This document shows positions 8,060 through 17,067 of a DNA stretch of 64,000 nucleotides, one piece after another. The notes beneath the pieces are model-generated. The model worked only from the letters and a program-made list of their open reading frames with translations. It was not told where the DNA came from and made no database searches. The DNA is from Stieleria neptunia (GTDB taxonomy: Bacteria; Planctomycetota; Planctomycetia; Pirellulales; Pirellulaceae), in NCBI RefSeq assembly GCF_007754155.1, contig NZ_CP037423.1, positions 7,064,938 to 7,128,937 on the forward strand. Direction: 5' to 3'. Position 1 is the stretch's first letter; each line of letters begins with the position of its first letter. The position numbers and the translations under genes are program-made.

Positions 8060-8590
8060 GCCGTTGCTCCGAGGATGGGGGAACAATCGTGCAATGGGAC
8101 CAATTCGACAAATAGGACTTGTAGGTCGCATCTGTCCTATTGGTCCTATCGAGAGCGACACTTTTCGCCGCTTCGGCTGGACCATCCTCCGCATTTTAGG
8201 CGATCGCCTCGACTGCCTCGTCCTTCGATAGCCCATCGCCATCAGGCCAAAGGCACCGAAGATGGCAAACGAACTCGGTTCGGGAACAACGGCGGCCGAG
8301 CCGCGACTTGCGACACGAAAACCGATGTTAGGAAAAATTGGGTCGAGGGATTGTTTTCGCAAATGCGGTACGTCGACGACAAGCCGAGGGCAGCGTTGGT
8401 TGTGTAGGCACCGCCGCGATAACCGCGCGAAAGATTACCCGACCAATTTGTGAGAACGTACGACGTTTCTTCCCATTCAAATACGTTACCTCCAAGTCCC
8501 ATGATCCCAAACGGACTCCGACCGCCAGCCTGCGTGATGTCCGCGGGCACTGTCGAATTTCACTTCGTTTCCGTGCGCTGCCGCGCAGCT
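8060..8590 (-). pseudogene. Decayed formylglycine-generating-enzyme-type protein with PEP-CTERM anchor
   Basis: Reading on the minus strand, one frame (to 8550) gives PADITQAGG, GIMGLGGNVFEWEET and RGYRGGAYTTNAALGLSSTYR, hallmark FGE-sulfatase (SUMF1) segments. Downstream the frame shifts near 8360, and the continuation IGFRVASRG, then VPEPSSFAIFGAFGLMAMGYRR, is a PEP-CTERM sorting signal. Such FGE-like/PEP-CTERM proteins are common secreted proteins in planctomycetes. The N-terminal two-thirds is missing, a second frame change seems to lie near 8545, and the 5' side abuts the aquaporin gene. I call it a relic rather than a functional gene; limits are approximate. Confidence 0.75.
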
Positions 8591-9336
8591 TACTTTAAAA
8601 GGTGGAAGGCGACTGCCGCCAACGTTCCGCCGACGATCGGGCCGGCAATTGGTACCCACGCATACCCCCAATCGCTGTCCCGTTTGTTCTCGATGGGCAG
8701 CAACGCATGGACAATTCGTGGACCAAGATCGCGAGCCGGATTGATCGCATAGCCGGTCGTTCCGCCCAACGACATGCCGATTCCAAACACCAGCAGCGCG
8801 ACCGGCAAGTAACCCAGCGAACCAAGGCCCAGTCGCGGATCGGAGTCGACCGGCACATCACCCTGGATCAAACTGGGCGTGACCATCAAGAAGATCGGCA
8901 AGACCAAGGCGAACGTTCCAACGACTTCGCAAAGAAACGATTGGAGGTTGTTGCGGATCGCCGGCGCGGTGGCAAAGCAAGCCAGCATGGCATCCGGATC
9001 GCGTGTCGCAGCAAAATGCTGGCGATAGAACAAATAAACCAGTACCGCGCCGATCGTCGCGCCGATCATCTGAGCGATGATGTAGGTGATCGTCGAGCCC
9101 AACGAAAGCTTCCCGGCGGCGAGCATTGCAATCGACACCGCCGGATTGATATGTGCACCGCTGAATTCGTTGGCACAAAACGCTCCGATAAACACCGCGA
9201 CTCCCCATCCGGCGCTGATGGTCAACCAGCCGGCGTCGTTGCCCTTGGTACGCTCGAGAACAACGTTTGCAACGACGCCGTTGCCAAACAAAATCAGCAT
9301 CATCGTACCGATGATTTCTGCGGTAAATGCGGACAT
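8590..9336 (-). CDS. glpF: MIP family aquaglyceroporin, GlpF-like
   Basis: A 248-residue integral membrane channel with six transmembrane helices and both half-helix NPA boxes: GAHINPAVS near residue 62 and GYAINPARDLGPR near residue 198. The aspartate after NPAR is the usual marker of glycerol facilitators rather than water-only aquaporins. GlpF-type channels pass glycerol and small polyols across the inner membrane. No glycerol kinase is adjacent, so the physiological solute is inferred only from the pore motif. The start ATG at 9336 precedes the typical FTAEIIGTMMLILFGNG first helix. Confidence 0.92.
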   Translation of the reverse strand: MSAFTAEIIGTMMLILFGNGVVANVVLERTKGNDAGWLTISAGWGVAVFIGAFCANEFSGAHINPAVSIAMLAAGKLSLGSTITYIIAQMIGATIGAVLVYLFYRQHFAATRDPDAMLACFATAPAIRNNLQSFLCEVVGTFALVLPIFLMVTPSLIQGDVPVDSDPRLGLGSLGYLPVALLVFGIGMSLGGTTGYAINPARDLGPRIVHALLPIENKRDSDWGYAWVPIAGPIVGGTLAAVAFHLLK

Positions 9337-9506
9337 AAATGAACTGGGGCTGGGAGCGTGCCAATCGAATTGAGTTTTGCCAGAATTGCACCGAAGCGTT
9401 GTGGCAAGAGAATTCTAACGGGACGGCGCCACGTCGTGGCGATTGAAGTCGAATCGAGTGTACGGAAGGCGAGGCAGTCACGCACGATGCCGCGCTTGCG
9501 GGCACC

Positions 9507-10730
9507 CTACTCGCCACCGTGCAGAACCCATTGTTTACTGAATTTTGCGTACTTGATGCTTTTCCGTTCGCCCTCGGGTGTCGGAACAAAGTAGCTGTAC
9601 GTCGCATGCAGGCTGCCATCGGAAGCCTCGATGACGGACGGGTAGTGAAAACTTCCCTGACCAGGTTGCGATTGTTCCAAATGACGCGTGTTGCTCCACG
9701 TCGCTCCTTCGTCGTGCGAGACGGAAACTGCCAGGCTGTGTCGACCGTCTTCCAAGTCGTTGTAGACGCACAGCCAATCGCCATCGCGTAGCTTCATCAA
9801 TTCCAAGCCTGCTCCCGGGTTTGGCAAGGTGGGATGATCATCGACCTTGCCCCACGTTTCACCACGGTCGTTCGACTCAGACACCAGGACGCGTTTTGGG
9901 GGTGGTCCGTTGTCCCGCATGTAGGCGACAATTGAGCCGTCTTTGCGGGTCGCGAAACTCGGCTGGATGTTGCCTACGCCCACGATAGGATCACTGTATC
10001 GCCACGTCTTGCCCAAATCGTCTGTGATCCCAACAAGCGAAAAAGAAAAGCCATCCGAGTAGAGTCCGACCAACATCCGGCCATCCTGCAACATCAGCGG
10101 ATGGGCGCGTGTGAACCAGCCGATTCGACGTGTCAGCTTATCGCCGGCTTGCCTGTTGATCTCGGCGATCCATCTCTTGGCCTCATCGCCAGGTTCATTG
10201 TCGCCGACGACGTCGGCCAGTTTGGCCGCGACTATTTTTTCAAAGTCACCCTGATGCTTGACATGCATCACACGCATCGAGTCCCATTTCGGTGGACCGT
10301 TCGGCATCGTGTAGTTGGTTGACTTCTTGATTTTCATCAACGCCGTTTCCCACCGATTGGCCTGGATCGTTGGCCACAACAGCCATAGCGTTTGCGTTTG
10401 ATCAATGATCATGCAGCAATTGGTATCGGGAAAACCAGGTGTGTCCGCCATCAAAAACGGTTTCGTCCACTTCCCAGATTGCTTGACCCATCGTGCGCCC
10501 AGGATCTTCACGTCATCACTTTTTCGCTCGCCACTGCCGTGGAACCAGCAAACGAGTAGATCCCCGTTGGGGCATTCAACGATGCAAGAGCCATGATTGT
10601 GCCAATCTTCCAGTGGAAAGATGAGTTCTTTGTGCACGTCCTGTTGCGCCTGCACCGTCGAGACGAGACTCACGACCGCTGTTACGATCGCCAGGCATGC
10701 GGAAAGCATTGTTCTGCATGTCGTTCTCAT
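9507..10730 (-). CDS. Secreted sialidase-like (BNR repeat) protein
   Basis: A 407-residue protein with a signal peptide (CRTMLSACLAIVTAVVSLVS, cleavage near AQA|QQ). A six-bladed propeller follows, with Asp-box-like repeats SNDRGETWGK, SHDEGATWSN and TDDLGKTWRY. The PNGDLLVCWFHGSGER opening and HYPSVIEASDGSLHATYSY ending are typical of the BNR_2 exo-sialidase-like family abundant in planctomycetes. The family is expected to act on extracellular glycans, but most planctomycete members lack proven sialidase activity. It stands alone between a channel gene and a small zinc-ribbon gene. Confidence 0.85.
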   Translation of the reverse strand: MRTTCRTMLSACLAIVTAVVSLVSTVQAQQDVHKELIFPLEDWHNHGSCIVECPNGDLLVCWFHGSGERKSDDVKILGARWVKQSGKWTKPFLMADTPGFPDTNCCMIIDQTQTLWLLWPTIQANRWETALMKIKKSTNYTMPNGPPKWDSMRVMHVKHQGDFEKIVAAKLADVVGDNEPGDEAKRWIAEINRQAGDKLTRRIGWFTRAHPLMLQDGRMLVGLYSDGFSFSLVGITDDLGKTWRYSDPIVGVGNIQPSFATRKDGSIVAYMRDNGPPPKRVLVSESNDRGETWGKVDDHPTLPNPGAGLELMKLRDGDWLCVYNDLEDGRHSLAVSVSHDEGATWSNTRHLEQSQPGQGSFHYPSVIEASDGSLHATYSYFVPTPEGERKSIKYAKFSKQWVLHGGE

Positions 10731-10922
10731 TGATTTTTCGCCTCGACGAGTTGTGTGTACGCTTCGCGACAGTCACTCACGGTAACTTCATTGCGACTCA
10801 CAGTCTAACGGCTTGTCAGCCGGCGAGGCTCGTTGCTCTCAACAGGGATGGTTCCGTCTACCGATTCTCTTTTCTTCGAGCGGTGAACGCGAATGGCGAA
10901 GGCCAGTCCGCCGACCGGCAAA

Positions 10923-11309
10923 TCACGGCTGAAAGCTGTGCCGTTTGGCGATCTGCTCGCCACAGTACATACAGCTCATGTGTCGCTTGCTGATCGTGCG
11001 TCCGCACTTGCGGCACGACTCCGTACCGCTTCCCATCTTTCCGTCGGCCACTCCATCGCGCAAGTCGATCTCACTCACTTTGGCCAACAGTTGCTCATCG
11101 CTGAGTCCCGAATGGTCACGGGCGACTTCCCAGAGCGCTTGGCACGTCAGCGCCAATGATTCGACTTTGTCCTCCAGCCGAGCGATCTCGTAGCTGATGT
11201 TTCGTGATTTCGATTCCGCCCTGCTTGCCGTTGCGCTGGCATCGCGAATCTGCGATTGTTGATACAGTTCCCACAACACGACAGTCTCTCCTTTATCACG
11301 GATGGGCAA
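10923..11309 (-). CDS. Coiled-coil protein with C-terminal zinc ribbon
   Basis: A 128-residue protein. The middle (SRNISYEIARLEDKVESLAL) is a strong coiled-coil segment. The C-terminus holds two CxxC knuckles, CRKCGRTISKRHMSCMYCG, a small zinc ribbon. It follows the LURP-one gene by 36 bp on the same strand, so the two are probably co-transcribed. No specific function can be assigned. The gap 10731-10922 beyond it shows nothing recognisable. Confidence 0.7.
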   Translation of the reverse strand: MPIRDKGETVVLWELYQQSQIRDASATASRAESKSRNISYEIARLEDKVESLALTCQALWEVARDHSGLSDEQLLAKVSEIDLRDGVADGKMGSGTESCRKCGRTISKRHMSCMYCGEQIAKRHSFQP

Positions 11310-11345
11310 TGGTCAATCACACGCGCTGCGATCGACCGACAAAGT

Positions 11346-11837
11346 CTAGTCACTGTTCTTCGACTCATCATGCAGAACTTGGTCGATCACAATGCAAGCG
11401 CAAAGTACTGCAACTTCATCTGTTCCCTCATCAATTTCAACACCGTAGCTGTCCGTCCACGCCCAGAGCTTCTTGCTGACCGTAGCCACGACTCGGTTTT
11501 GTCTCTCGAACGTGAACTCATGAGCCCAGAAAGAACCGTCGATCGTGAAATCATTGGGGCCTGGAACATCGAGCGTGAATCTCTTGTTGAGCCATGTCCA
11601 CTCCTTCGTCACTTCGGCAAAAACGGCGCCGTCGATAATGATTTGATATCTCGGTTTCCAAGACAGCAACTTCTGGCTGATCAGTGCGATTTCCCTGCCA
11701 CTTCTATCTTGGAAAGAGAGCTTGTCTCCCCACGAAAACGCCTTGCCATCGACATGATACAGCGGCTCGCCCCCATCATCGGTGATGGCAAAGTCATTTC
11801 CCCATGACCAAAACTTCTCTTTGATGCGAAAGATCAT
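11346..11837 (-). CDS. LURP-one/YxjI family (Tubby C2-like) protein
   Basis: A 163-residue protein. Repeated two-strand units resemble the LURP-one-related (DUF567) fold: FRIKEKFWSWGNDFAITDD, then PLYHVDGKAFSWGDKLSF, then ALISQKLLSWKPRYQIII. It continues with FTIDGSFWAHEFTFERQ and VATVSKKLWAWTDSYGVEID. The fold is a 12-stranded barrel around a central helix related to phospholipid scramblases and Tubby. The bacterial role is unknown; membrane-lipid association has been suggested for relatives. Likely first gene of a two-gene unit with the downstream zinc-ribbon protein. Confidence 0.8.
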   Translation of the reverse strand: MIFRIKEKFWSWGNDFAITDDGGEPLYHVDGKAFSWGDKLSFQDRSGREIALISQKLLSWKPRYQIIIDGAVFAEVTKEWTWLNKRFTLDVPGPNDFTIDGSFWAHEFTFERQNRVVATVSKKLWAWTDSYGVEIDEGTDEVAVLCACIVIDQVLHDESKNSD

Positions 11838-12453
11838 GCGTGCTCCAATAGAGGGGTCCTTTCACTTTTAGTTCGAGGCGAGAAAACCGACCGATCAGGG
11901 CGCCAAAACTTCAGGTTTTCGCTAAGCAGACACCAGAGGATTCATGGCTGATCCTATTCTTCTTGTGCGACTTCCAACTATACGCGAAATTTACGGGCTG
12001 ATGGTTGCGCCCGCAGCTTTGCATAAAGCTTGCGCGCCGGGGCAACGATCGTGCAATGGGACCAATAGGACTTTAGCCCCCAGCCGATCGCTACATTCCT
12101 TCCGGCACGTTGGTCATGCAGCCAATGGGTGCTGTCTTTGCGGGCAGTTAGCACTGAATCGGTGGAAAATAGTCCAGAATCACATCCGTCGGCAATTCGA
12201 CGCCGCGATGGTTTTGACCGGCAAGAACTCACTGGATTGCTCGGTGCCGAGTCGTGAACAACTTCGGTCGCTTCGCACCGTCAGGTTGAATCTTCGATCT
12301 GCCCCATCGTATTCCCCCGCTTGTTTGCCACGGAGTTGTAGCGACATGATACGATCGATCGAGCGAGCGTGCGGGGTATTCCGGTTGCGGGCGGCGATAA
12401 ATCGGTAGACCAGCCCCTTCGCTGCATTGCCTTACTTTCAGGGAGATTGCTTG
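11838..12453. other. Gene-free stretch with a dispersed repeat
   Basis: The segment at 12041-12073 (gcaacgatcgtgcaatggga, then ccaataggact) closely matches 8084-8118, so it is a dispersed intergenic repeat. No gene is seen. The 3' part should contain the promoter of the following lipoprotein gene. Confidence 0.5.
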
Positions 12454-13296
12454 ATGCGGTCAGAGTTATACTGCGGGTTAGTACTGGGCTTGTCGATGAT
12501 TGGCTGCTTCTCTGGGTGCGGCCCCCACGTGAATCCGCAGGCGGACGCAGCGCCGACGAAATCCGCCGCCAACGCGGTGCCAAATTCAGCACCGCAAGAG
12601 TCAGCCGCCGAGGCGGCGGAACCACCGGATGAAGATTTGCGTAAACCGGCTACCGCGGCTGAAGCTGCAGCGGCAATCGATCTCTCGACATTTCCACTAT
12701 TGCCCGACGCTGGGGAAATTACGACGAGAACCGTTGCTTGCTTGGACTATGAAGCTCGACTCAAGGCGTTTGATGTGAGAAACGAGTATGAGTTTCAACG
12801 CCGCAACCTGCTCGAGCGGCAGTGGAAGGCGTTGTCCGAATCCGATAGTTCCGCGGGATACGCCGAAGGGCAGTTCGTCCGCTCGGGATTTCACCTCTAT
12901 GTCACCGTCCAATTACACGACGAGCCGGGCAAAGTCCTGGTGCGACTGCGGAATAATGGCAACGTCAACGTGAGCAAGCTGCCGGTGCCGGCGGGCGCGG
13001 AATTTGTCAATTTGAACTATAACATCGCGTCGTATGAAACGAGCGTTGGCGTCGAAGAAACCAAGGAGGCTGTTCGCAAATTGCTAGTCGATCAGGGCTG
13101 GAAGGTTTTGGGCTGGCGCGGCAATAGGCTAATTCTGCAACAAAACGCCGTAGAGCTAACCTCCGTCGTGGAATCACGTTCAGCGCAGCCTGGTAAGACA
13201 AGAATCGCTTACTGGACGGTCCAGTTATCGACCGATTCGCGGGAGCCTGCCGATGCCTACTTGAGCGAGTACGAAGTTCAAGATAACGCACGTTAG
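12454..13296 (+). CDS. Putative lipoprotein, function unknown
   Basis: About 280 residues from the ATG at 12454, which has a strong AGGGAG site 9 nt upstream (an earlier in-frame ATG at 12427 lacks one). The N-terminus MRSELYCGLVLGLSMIGC ends in a lipobox-like LSMIGC, with a second candidate cysteine at FSGC. A low-complexity Ala/Pro/Glu linker follows (residues ~25-75). The C-terminal ~190 residues contain two alpha/beta segments: FHLYVTVQLHD, then VLVRLRNNGNVNVSKLPVPA, and a helix VEETKEAVRKLLVDQGW. Probably membrane-anchored on the periplasmic side. Family not recognised. Confidence 0.75.
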   Translation: MRSELYCGLVLGLSMIGCFSGCGPHVNPQADAAPTKSAANAVPNSAPQESAAEAAEPPDEDLRKPATAAEAAAAIDLSTFPLLPDAGEITTRTVACLDYEARLKAFDVRNEYEFQRRNLLERQWKALSESDSSAGYAEGQFVRSGFHLYVTVQLHDEPGKVLVRLRNNGNVNVSKLPVPAGAEFVNLNYNIASYETSVGVEETKEAVRKLLVDQGWKVLGWRGNRLILQQNAVELTSVVESRSAQPGKTRIAYWTVQLSTDSREPADAYLSEYEVQDNAR

Positions 13297-13507
13297 ATGA
13301 ACCAGACGCCTGACGGCGGAGCACTACCCATTCAGAACACACCGACTGCACGAATCCGGAATCCTTGGTGACGGCAGTGGCATCGACTTCCGAAGCCAAC
13401 ACTCGGCGAAATTGCTCAAGTTCGGTGCGTGACGGCCGACCGATTTTATTTCGAAACAGTTGGAGAACTCGGTGGAAGTCCAAGCTGTTGACAAAGGCTT
13501 TGCGGAT

Positions 13508-13606
13508 CTATTCGTTAAGCGCAGCTGTTGGATCGTTGGCCAATTCGGCCGCGATCCGCACCATGTTGACAAATTCGACTCGATAGCCGTAGTCGTCCCG
13601 CCCTCG
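13508..13606 (-). pseudogene. Remnant of YfbK-type von Willebrand factor protein C-terminus
   Basis: One minus-strand frame reads RGRDDYGYRVEFVNMVRIAA then ELANDPTAALNE and a stop. The GYR.EFV.LVR pattern just before the stop resembles the extreme C-terminus of YfbK-type (DUF3520) vWA proteins. No vWA or MIDAS region is visible upstream. I read it as a short gene fragment. The surrounding gap 13297-13968 otherwise holds nothing recognisable. Confidence 0.35.
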
Positions 13607-13968
13607 GGCGGATGATGCACCGTGCAGCGGTCGCCTGGCAATGCCCAGACGGAATTGTCAGACCCTTACCGCTCTCGTGACAAACGCTCAAATGAAACCG
13701 TGCGACGACAGAACGGCCGATTGCAATCTAACTCCCTGCATGTCTACGGACGCCGCAAAGCCGTGGTTCGAACTCGAATTCAGTTTGAAGCTCCAACATC
13801 ATCGACTGGGGGCCTTTGGCGACGCGCGTTGTTTTCAAACTCCGGTCGATGAAGCCGGAGTATCCAAATCGGGATGCCCTTCTCCGACGAGGTCTGAATG
13901 ACCGACCCGACTTTCGGCCGACTCAAATCCGCCTCGGTCCATGAAACCTCAGCAAGACGAAAGCGTTC

Positions 13969-14097
13969 TCACGACATCCAAGCCATAACGATGACGAACA
14001 GTAACGCAGCGATGGCGAACATGATCATTAGCCCTCCACAGCCCATGGAATTGTTGGTTCCACCTACATCGCCGAAAAAATCAAAGTCGTCTAGCAA
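13969..14097 (-). CDS. Possible 42-residue single-pass membrane peptide
   Basis: From a TTG at 14097 the frame reads LDDFDFFGDVGGTNNSMGCG followed by a hydrophobic helix LMIMFAIAALLFVIVMAWMS and TGA. The acidic head, Cys-Gly hinge and a single 20-residue membrane segment look like a genuine small membrane protein, not random DNA. There is no obvious Shine-Dalgarno and no ATG upstream, so expression is uncertain. Confidence 0.4.
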   Translation of the reverse strand: MLDDFDFFGDVGGTNNSMGCGGLMIMFAIAALLFVIVMAWMS

Positions 14098-14190
14098 GGT
14101 ACTGACTCATTGGTGGATTGAGTGAAAGGCCGATGGCAATTACCCGTTGGTCTCAGCAGCGCGCCGCCCATGCCCAACGATGATTTCGAA

Positions 14191-15402
14191 CTAACGGTTT
14201 GACTCCGGAAGCGCATCTTGACGATGGCAGCGCACGACGCGTTTGAGAAACAATGCCAACACAGCGCACGCAGTGATCACCAGCAGCCCGCATAACGTTG
14301 CATACAGAATGAACGTATCTTTCGCGGGGTCGCGGTAAACGTATGCGTCTTCATCGGCAGATCGGTCCGTCACGACTGCCTCGGGAATCGCTCGGTACTT
14401 TTCATTGAACTTCAAATCGACGGCTTCACCCGCCGCGATCCATTTCCGTTCATCTTCAGCAAGTTTCGCAAACCATGCATTTGCGTCGGCTTGCTCCTTA
14501 CGAAAATCTTCCGCTACTAGCTTTTCGCTAACTTCCACCCTGGCTCCTTGGTTTAGCGATTGCAGCGACCATGAGATGGCGCGGCTAGCCAACGCGTTGT
14601 AGTCTCGCTTTGCCGCTTCGTCTTGGACATTTTGCGCGGCGCTGGAGTAGGCGCGAAAGGCAAGCTGATCTGCCGAATGTGCTTGCTGAAGATCACCCAG
14701 TGCTTCCAGCAGAATCGGCGATTTGTGCTGGGAGAACCGCATCATCCCGAGGATGCCTTTCGTCGCTTCTTGCAACTCCTCCGTGGAAAGAAATTTGTTT
14801 GGATCTCCATGCAACTCGTTTCGCAAGAAAGTGTAGAAGGTTCGCTTCGCATGGAGCGGGTAATCGTGGTCCTCTTGAAGCCGTCCTCGCCCAAGTGGCA
14901 ACTTCAGGCCATCATCCGTTGTGCAGCTGAGGACGTACTTTACCAAGATGACTTGGTACTTCTCGCGACCGAAGTGTGCGTCCGGATTCACCTCAATTGC
15001 CCGTTCGATCCACTTCAAGCCTTCGGTCAATTGACCGTCGTGAATGTAAATCGTTCCCAAGTTGGCTAGCGACTCGTAGCGATCTGGGTTTCGTTCCAGT
15101 TGTTTCCTAACAACTGCGATCCCTTCGTCATAGCGTTTCAATTTCTCCAGTGAAACGGCCACGTCATCCAACATCAGGTCGTTTTCAGGATCCGATTCCA
15201 GCTTTTCCAGCCGATCCTTCAATCGCCATTCGTAGTATGCAAGAGTGTGCCTGGGGAACTTGCCAAGAATGATCTCTAGCGCAGTCGGAAACCGCGAACG
15301 TTCCTCAAGCAAGGTCTCGGTGTCCCAGTCACAGGCGCGAGAACACGTCGCTGCAAACACTACGACTAGCAGGCCTGCGAGAGTGCATTCCCAGTGATTC
15401 AT
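14191..15402 (-). CDS. TPR-repeat protein with signal peptide and C-terminal anchor
   Basis: About 403 residues from the ATG at 15402, where a signal peptide begins (WECTLAGLLVVVFAATCSRA); the frame continues upstream to 15489 without protein character. Residues ~85-160 form tetratricopeptide repeats: RYDEGIAVVRKQLERNPDRY, then ESLANLGTIYIHDGQLTEGL and KWIERAIEVNPDAHFG. The C-terminus has one transmembrane segment (FILYATLCGLLVITACAVLAL) followed by arginines. It likely sits in the inner membrane with a large extracytoplasmic TPR domain acting as a scaffold. Partner unknown. Confidence 0.75.
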   Translation of the reverse strand: MNHWECTLAGLLVVVFAATCSRACDWDTETLLEERSRFPTALEIILGKFPRHTLAYYEWRLKDRLEKLESDPENDLMLDDVAVSLEKLKRYDEGIAVVRKQLERNPDRYESLANLGTIYIHDGQLTEGLKWIERAIEVNPDAHFGREKYQVILVKYVLSCTTDDGLKLPLGRGRLQEDHDYPLHAKRTFYTFLRNELHGDPNKFLSTEELQEATKGILGMMRFSQHKSPILLEALGDLQQAHSADQLAFRAYSSAAQNVQDEAAKRDYNALASRAISWSLQSLNQGARVEVSEKLVAEDFRKEQADANAWFAKLAEDERKWIAAGEAVDLKFNEKYRAIPEAVVTDRSADEDAYVYRDPAKDTFILYATLCGLLVITACAVLALFLKRVVRCHRQDALPESNR

Positions 15403-15635
15403 GTCACGGTTCCCTGATGATTGAGTGCCCAAACGACCATTCCCAACAGGCCCAAAACTGCGTGGATTCCTGCCTCTGCACGTTTCCAAACGGGTTGGCC
15501 GTGACAGTGGGCAAGAGCTGAACTTTCATGTCATCGAATGGAATTCGAAGAAGTCTCAATGTGGTTGAAATCTCAATTTGTATAGTCCTACCGCTCGTAG
15601 TGCCGGTCGGACGAAAACTGAGCCTAGCACAATCG

Positions 15636-15995
15636 CTACCAGCACAGGGACGGCGAGGCGTTTTTGACCAGCTTTCCCCAGTAGACGCGTGAATGCAGGA
15701 TGATCGTGTTCGGCTTGATGGTCGTGGCCCTGCCCCAATTCTTCCATGCCGGGCAGAGCAAGACCAACGGGGTGCTTTCCGACTGGATGTTCATGGCGAC
15801 CGCCCCGCCGCGGGAGCTACCGACGACAACATCGGGTGGATGTCGATTGTACTCGGCTTGGGCGGTGCGTACGGCAGCGTCAAAGTCATCGTCATCCAGA
15901 GCCGGATTGATGACCTCGTGCCCGGCGTCCTTCAGGAACGTCGGTTTCACACCGCCAACGACGCTGTTCCAGCCGTGGAGGAAAAGGATCTTCAT
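15636..15995 (-). pseudogene. Truncated alpha/beta-hydrolase fold protein
   Basis: From the ATG at 15995 the protein begins KILFLHGWNSVVGG and continues with a GxSxG-type elbow VVVGSSRGGAVAMN near residue 60 and LVLLCPAWKNWG. Family members then carry a catalytic Asp and His in a stretch beginning IILHS.xDD. Here homology stops at TIILHSR; the next residues VYWGKLVKNASPSLCW are unrelated and end at a stop. The 3' third, with two triad residues, is therefore missing. It is probably inactive, cut by a deletion or rearrangement near 15690. Confidence 0.65.
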
Positions 15996-16437
15996 GATGT
16001 CTTGGTCCAATGGCCCGAACAATGCCGCGCTCCTCAAACAATGGGTTTTGGAAGGCCGTAGGGTGGACGTCCTTGGAGCAATGTCTGAATGTATCTGATT
16101 TCTTTTTGCACGGGGGCTGCCCGCCGGGATGTAGCTCCCAAGTCGTCCAGGTGATTTCGTGATCGGTGGCGATCCGCACGGCAGTGCGGTGGGACCTTCG
16201 GAGATGAGTGATTCGGTACACGGAGTAGGTCGTGGGAACCGAGACGTTTTGGCCGGTACCTGCCAGAAACGAAGGGGTGAGCCATGCCCGTTTCAGTGCT
16301 CGGGATTTTCGAAGCGTCCAATCGTAGATTCTGCGCTCGACCCAAAAAAATTCTCGGAAAGCGCGCAGGATTGACCTGGAATGCGGTCAGTAGTTGGCAT
16401 CACGGGAACTTGCTACTACCAACCTTCGGAGAATACC
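15996..16437. other. Gene-free stretch, nothing recognised
   Basis: Both strands contain open frames of about 100 codons, but none has a convincing start or family resemblance. The last ~60 bp carry the leader of the following secreted-protein gene. Confidence 0.35.
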
Positions 16438-16962
16438 ATGGCATCGTCACGTCTCAAGCGATCCCGAATCCAGATTGAAAACCTCGAAAATCGCATCGTG
16501 ATGACCGGGATCAGCGTCGCTCAGCCGCCCCTCATCGAACTCGACACGGCCGCAGCTGACATCACCGACGTGTACTTCTTTGCGATCAGCAGTGCCGGCG
16601 ATCGGTCGAGCGGATCGCCATTCGGCCAGGGGCCGGCCATCAAAGGCGATGTGCCTGCCGCGTCGACGCCGATCGAACCCGGCGACGTGGACGCGATCCT
16701 GGCATCGCAAGTGGACTTTTCGCGTCACTTCGAGACCGCGTCGAATGCCAACAGCGCAAGCGCCGTGCTGCATCCCGGTGCATCGACCGACATGACCACG
16801 GGCAACGCGGCAGCCGAGCAACCATCGGAAAGCTCATTCGAAAGTGCGCTCGCCGAATTGCAGGAGAGCATCAACTCGCTATCACCGACCGACAATATGA
16901 TTGCCAATGACTCAAAGACGCGTCATGATGCTGCGATTCAAACCGTGTTAAGTGCTTACTGA
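16438..16962 (+). CDS. Small exported protein with LEPR-like N-terminus
   Basis: A 174-residue protein; ATG 16438 follows GGAG by 7 nt. The N-terminal RSRIQIENLENRIVMTG resembles the LExR-type (LEPR-XLL) leader of large planctomycete surface proteins. The rest is Ser/Ala/Thr-rich and acidic, with a short helix ESALAELQESINSL near the end. There is no catalytic motif. It could be a short surface protein or a shortened relic of a longer adhesin-type gene. Confidence 0.6.
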   Translation: MASSRLKRSRIQIENLENRIVMTGISVAQPPLIELDTAAADITDVYFFAISSAGDRSSGSPFGQGPAIKGDVPAASTPIEPGDVDAILASQVDFSRHFETASNANSASAVLHPGASTDMTTGNAAAEQPSESSFESALAELQESINSLSPTDNMIANDSKTRHDAAIQTVLSAY

Positions 16963-16985
16963 TTGTAATGTTGCGATTAACGCTC

Positions 16986-17055
16986 GGTCTTCATCATTCT
17001 GCCCCGCATGATTCTGCCATTCCGTGACGCTGGAAACGGTTGGGATGCTGATCGG
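16986..17055. repeat. Dispersed ~70-bp repeat, copy A
   Basis: cggtcttcatcattctgccc, then cgcatgattctgccattccgt and a diverged end reading ggatgctgatcgg. It is nearly identical to 18154-18224. The core catcattctgcc also recurs at 311-345, 52769-52797 and 52891-52935. Confidence 0.8.
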
Positions 17056-17067
17056 CCTCCGTGCCGG

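Noticed and set aside
7911..8115. Small frames on both strands over the gacaacgaacgatg repeat
   Set aside because: All frames stay open only because of the tandem repeat.
13007..13483. Minus-strand frame of 158 codons
   Set aside because: Begins after an in-frame stop of the vWA remnant, then runs antisense through the lipoprotein gene; no family.
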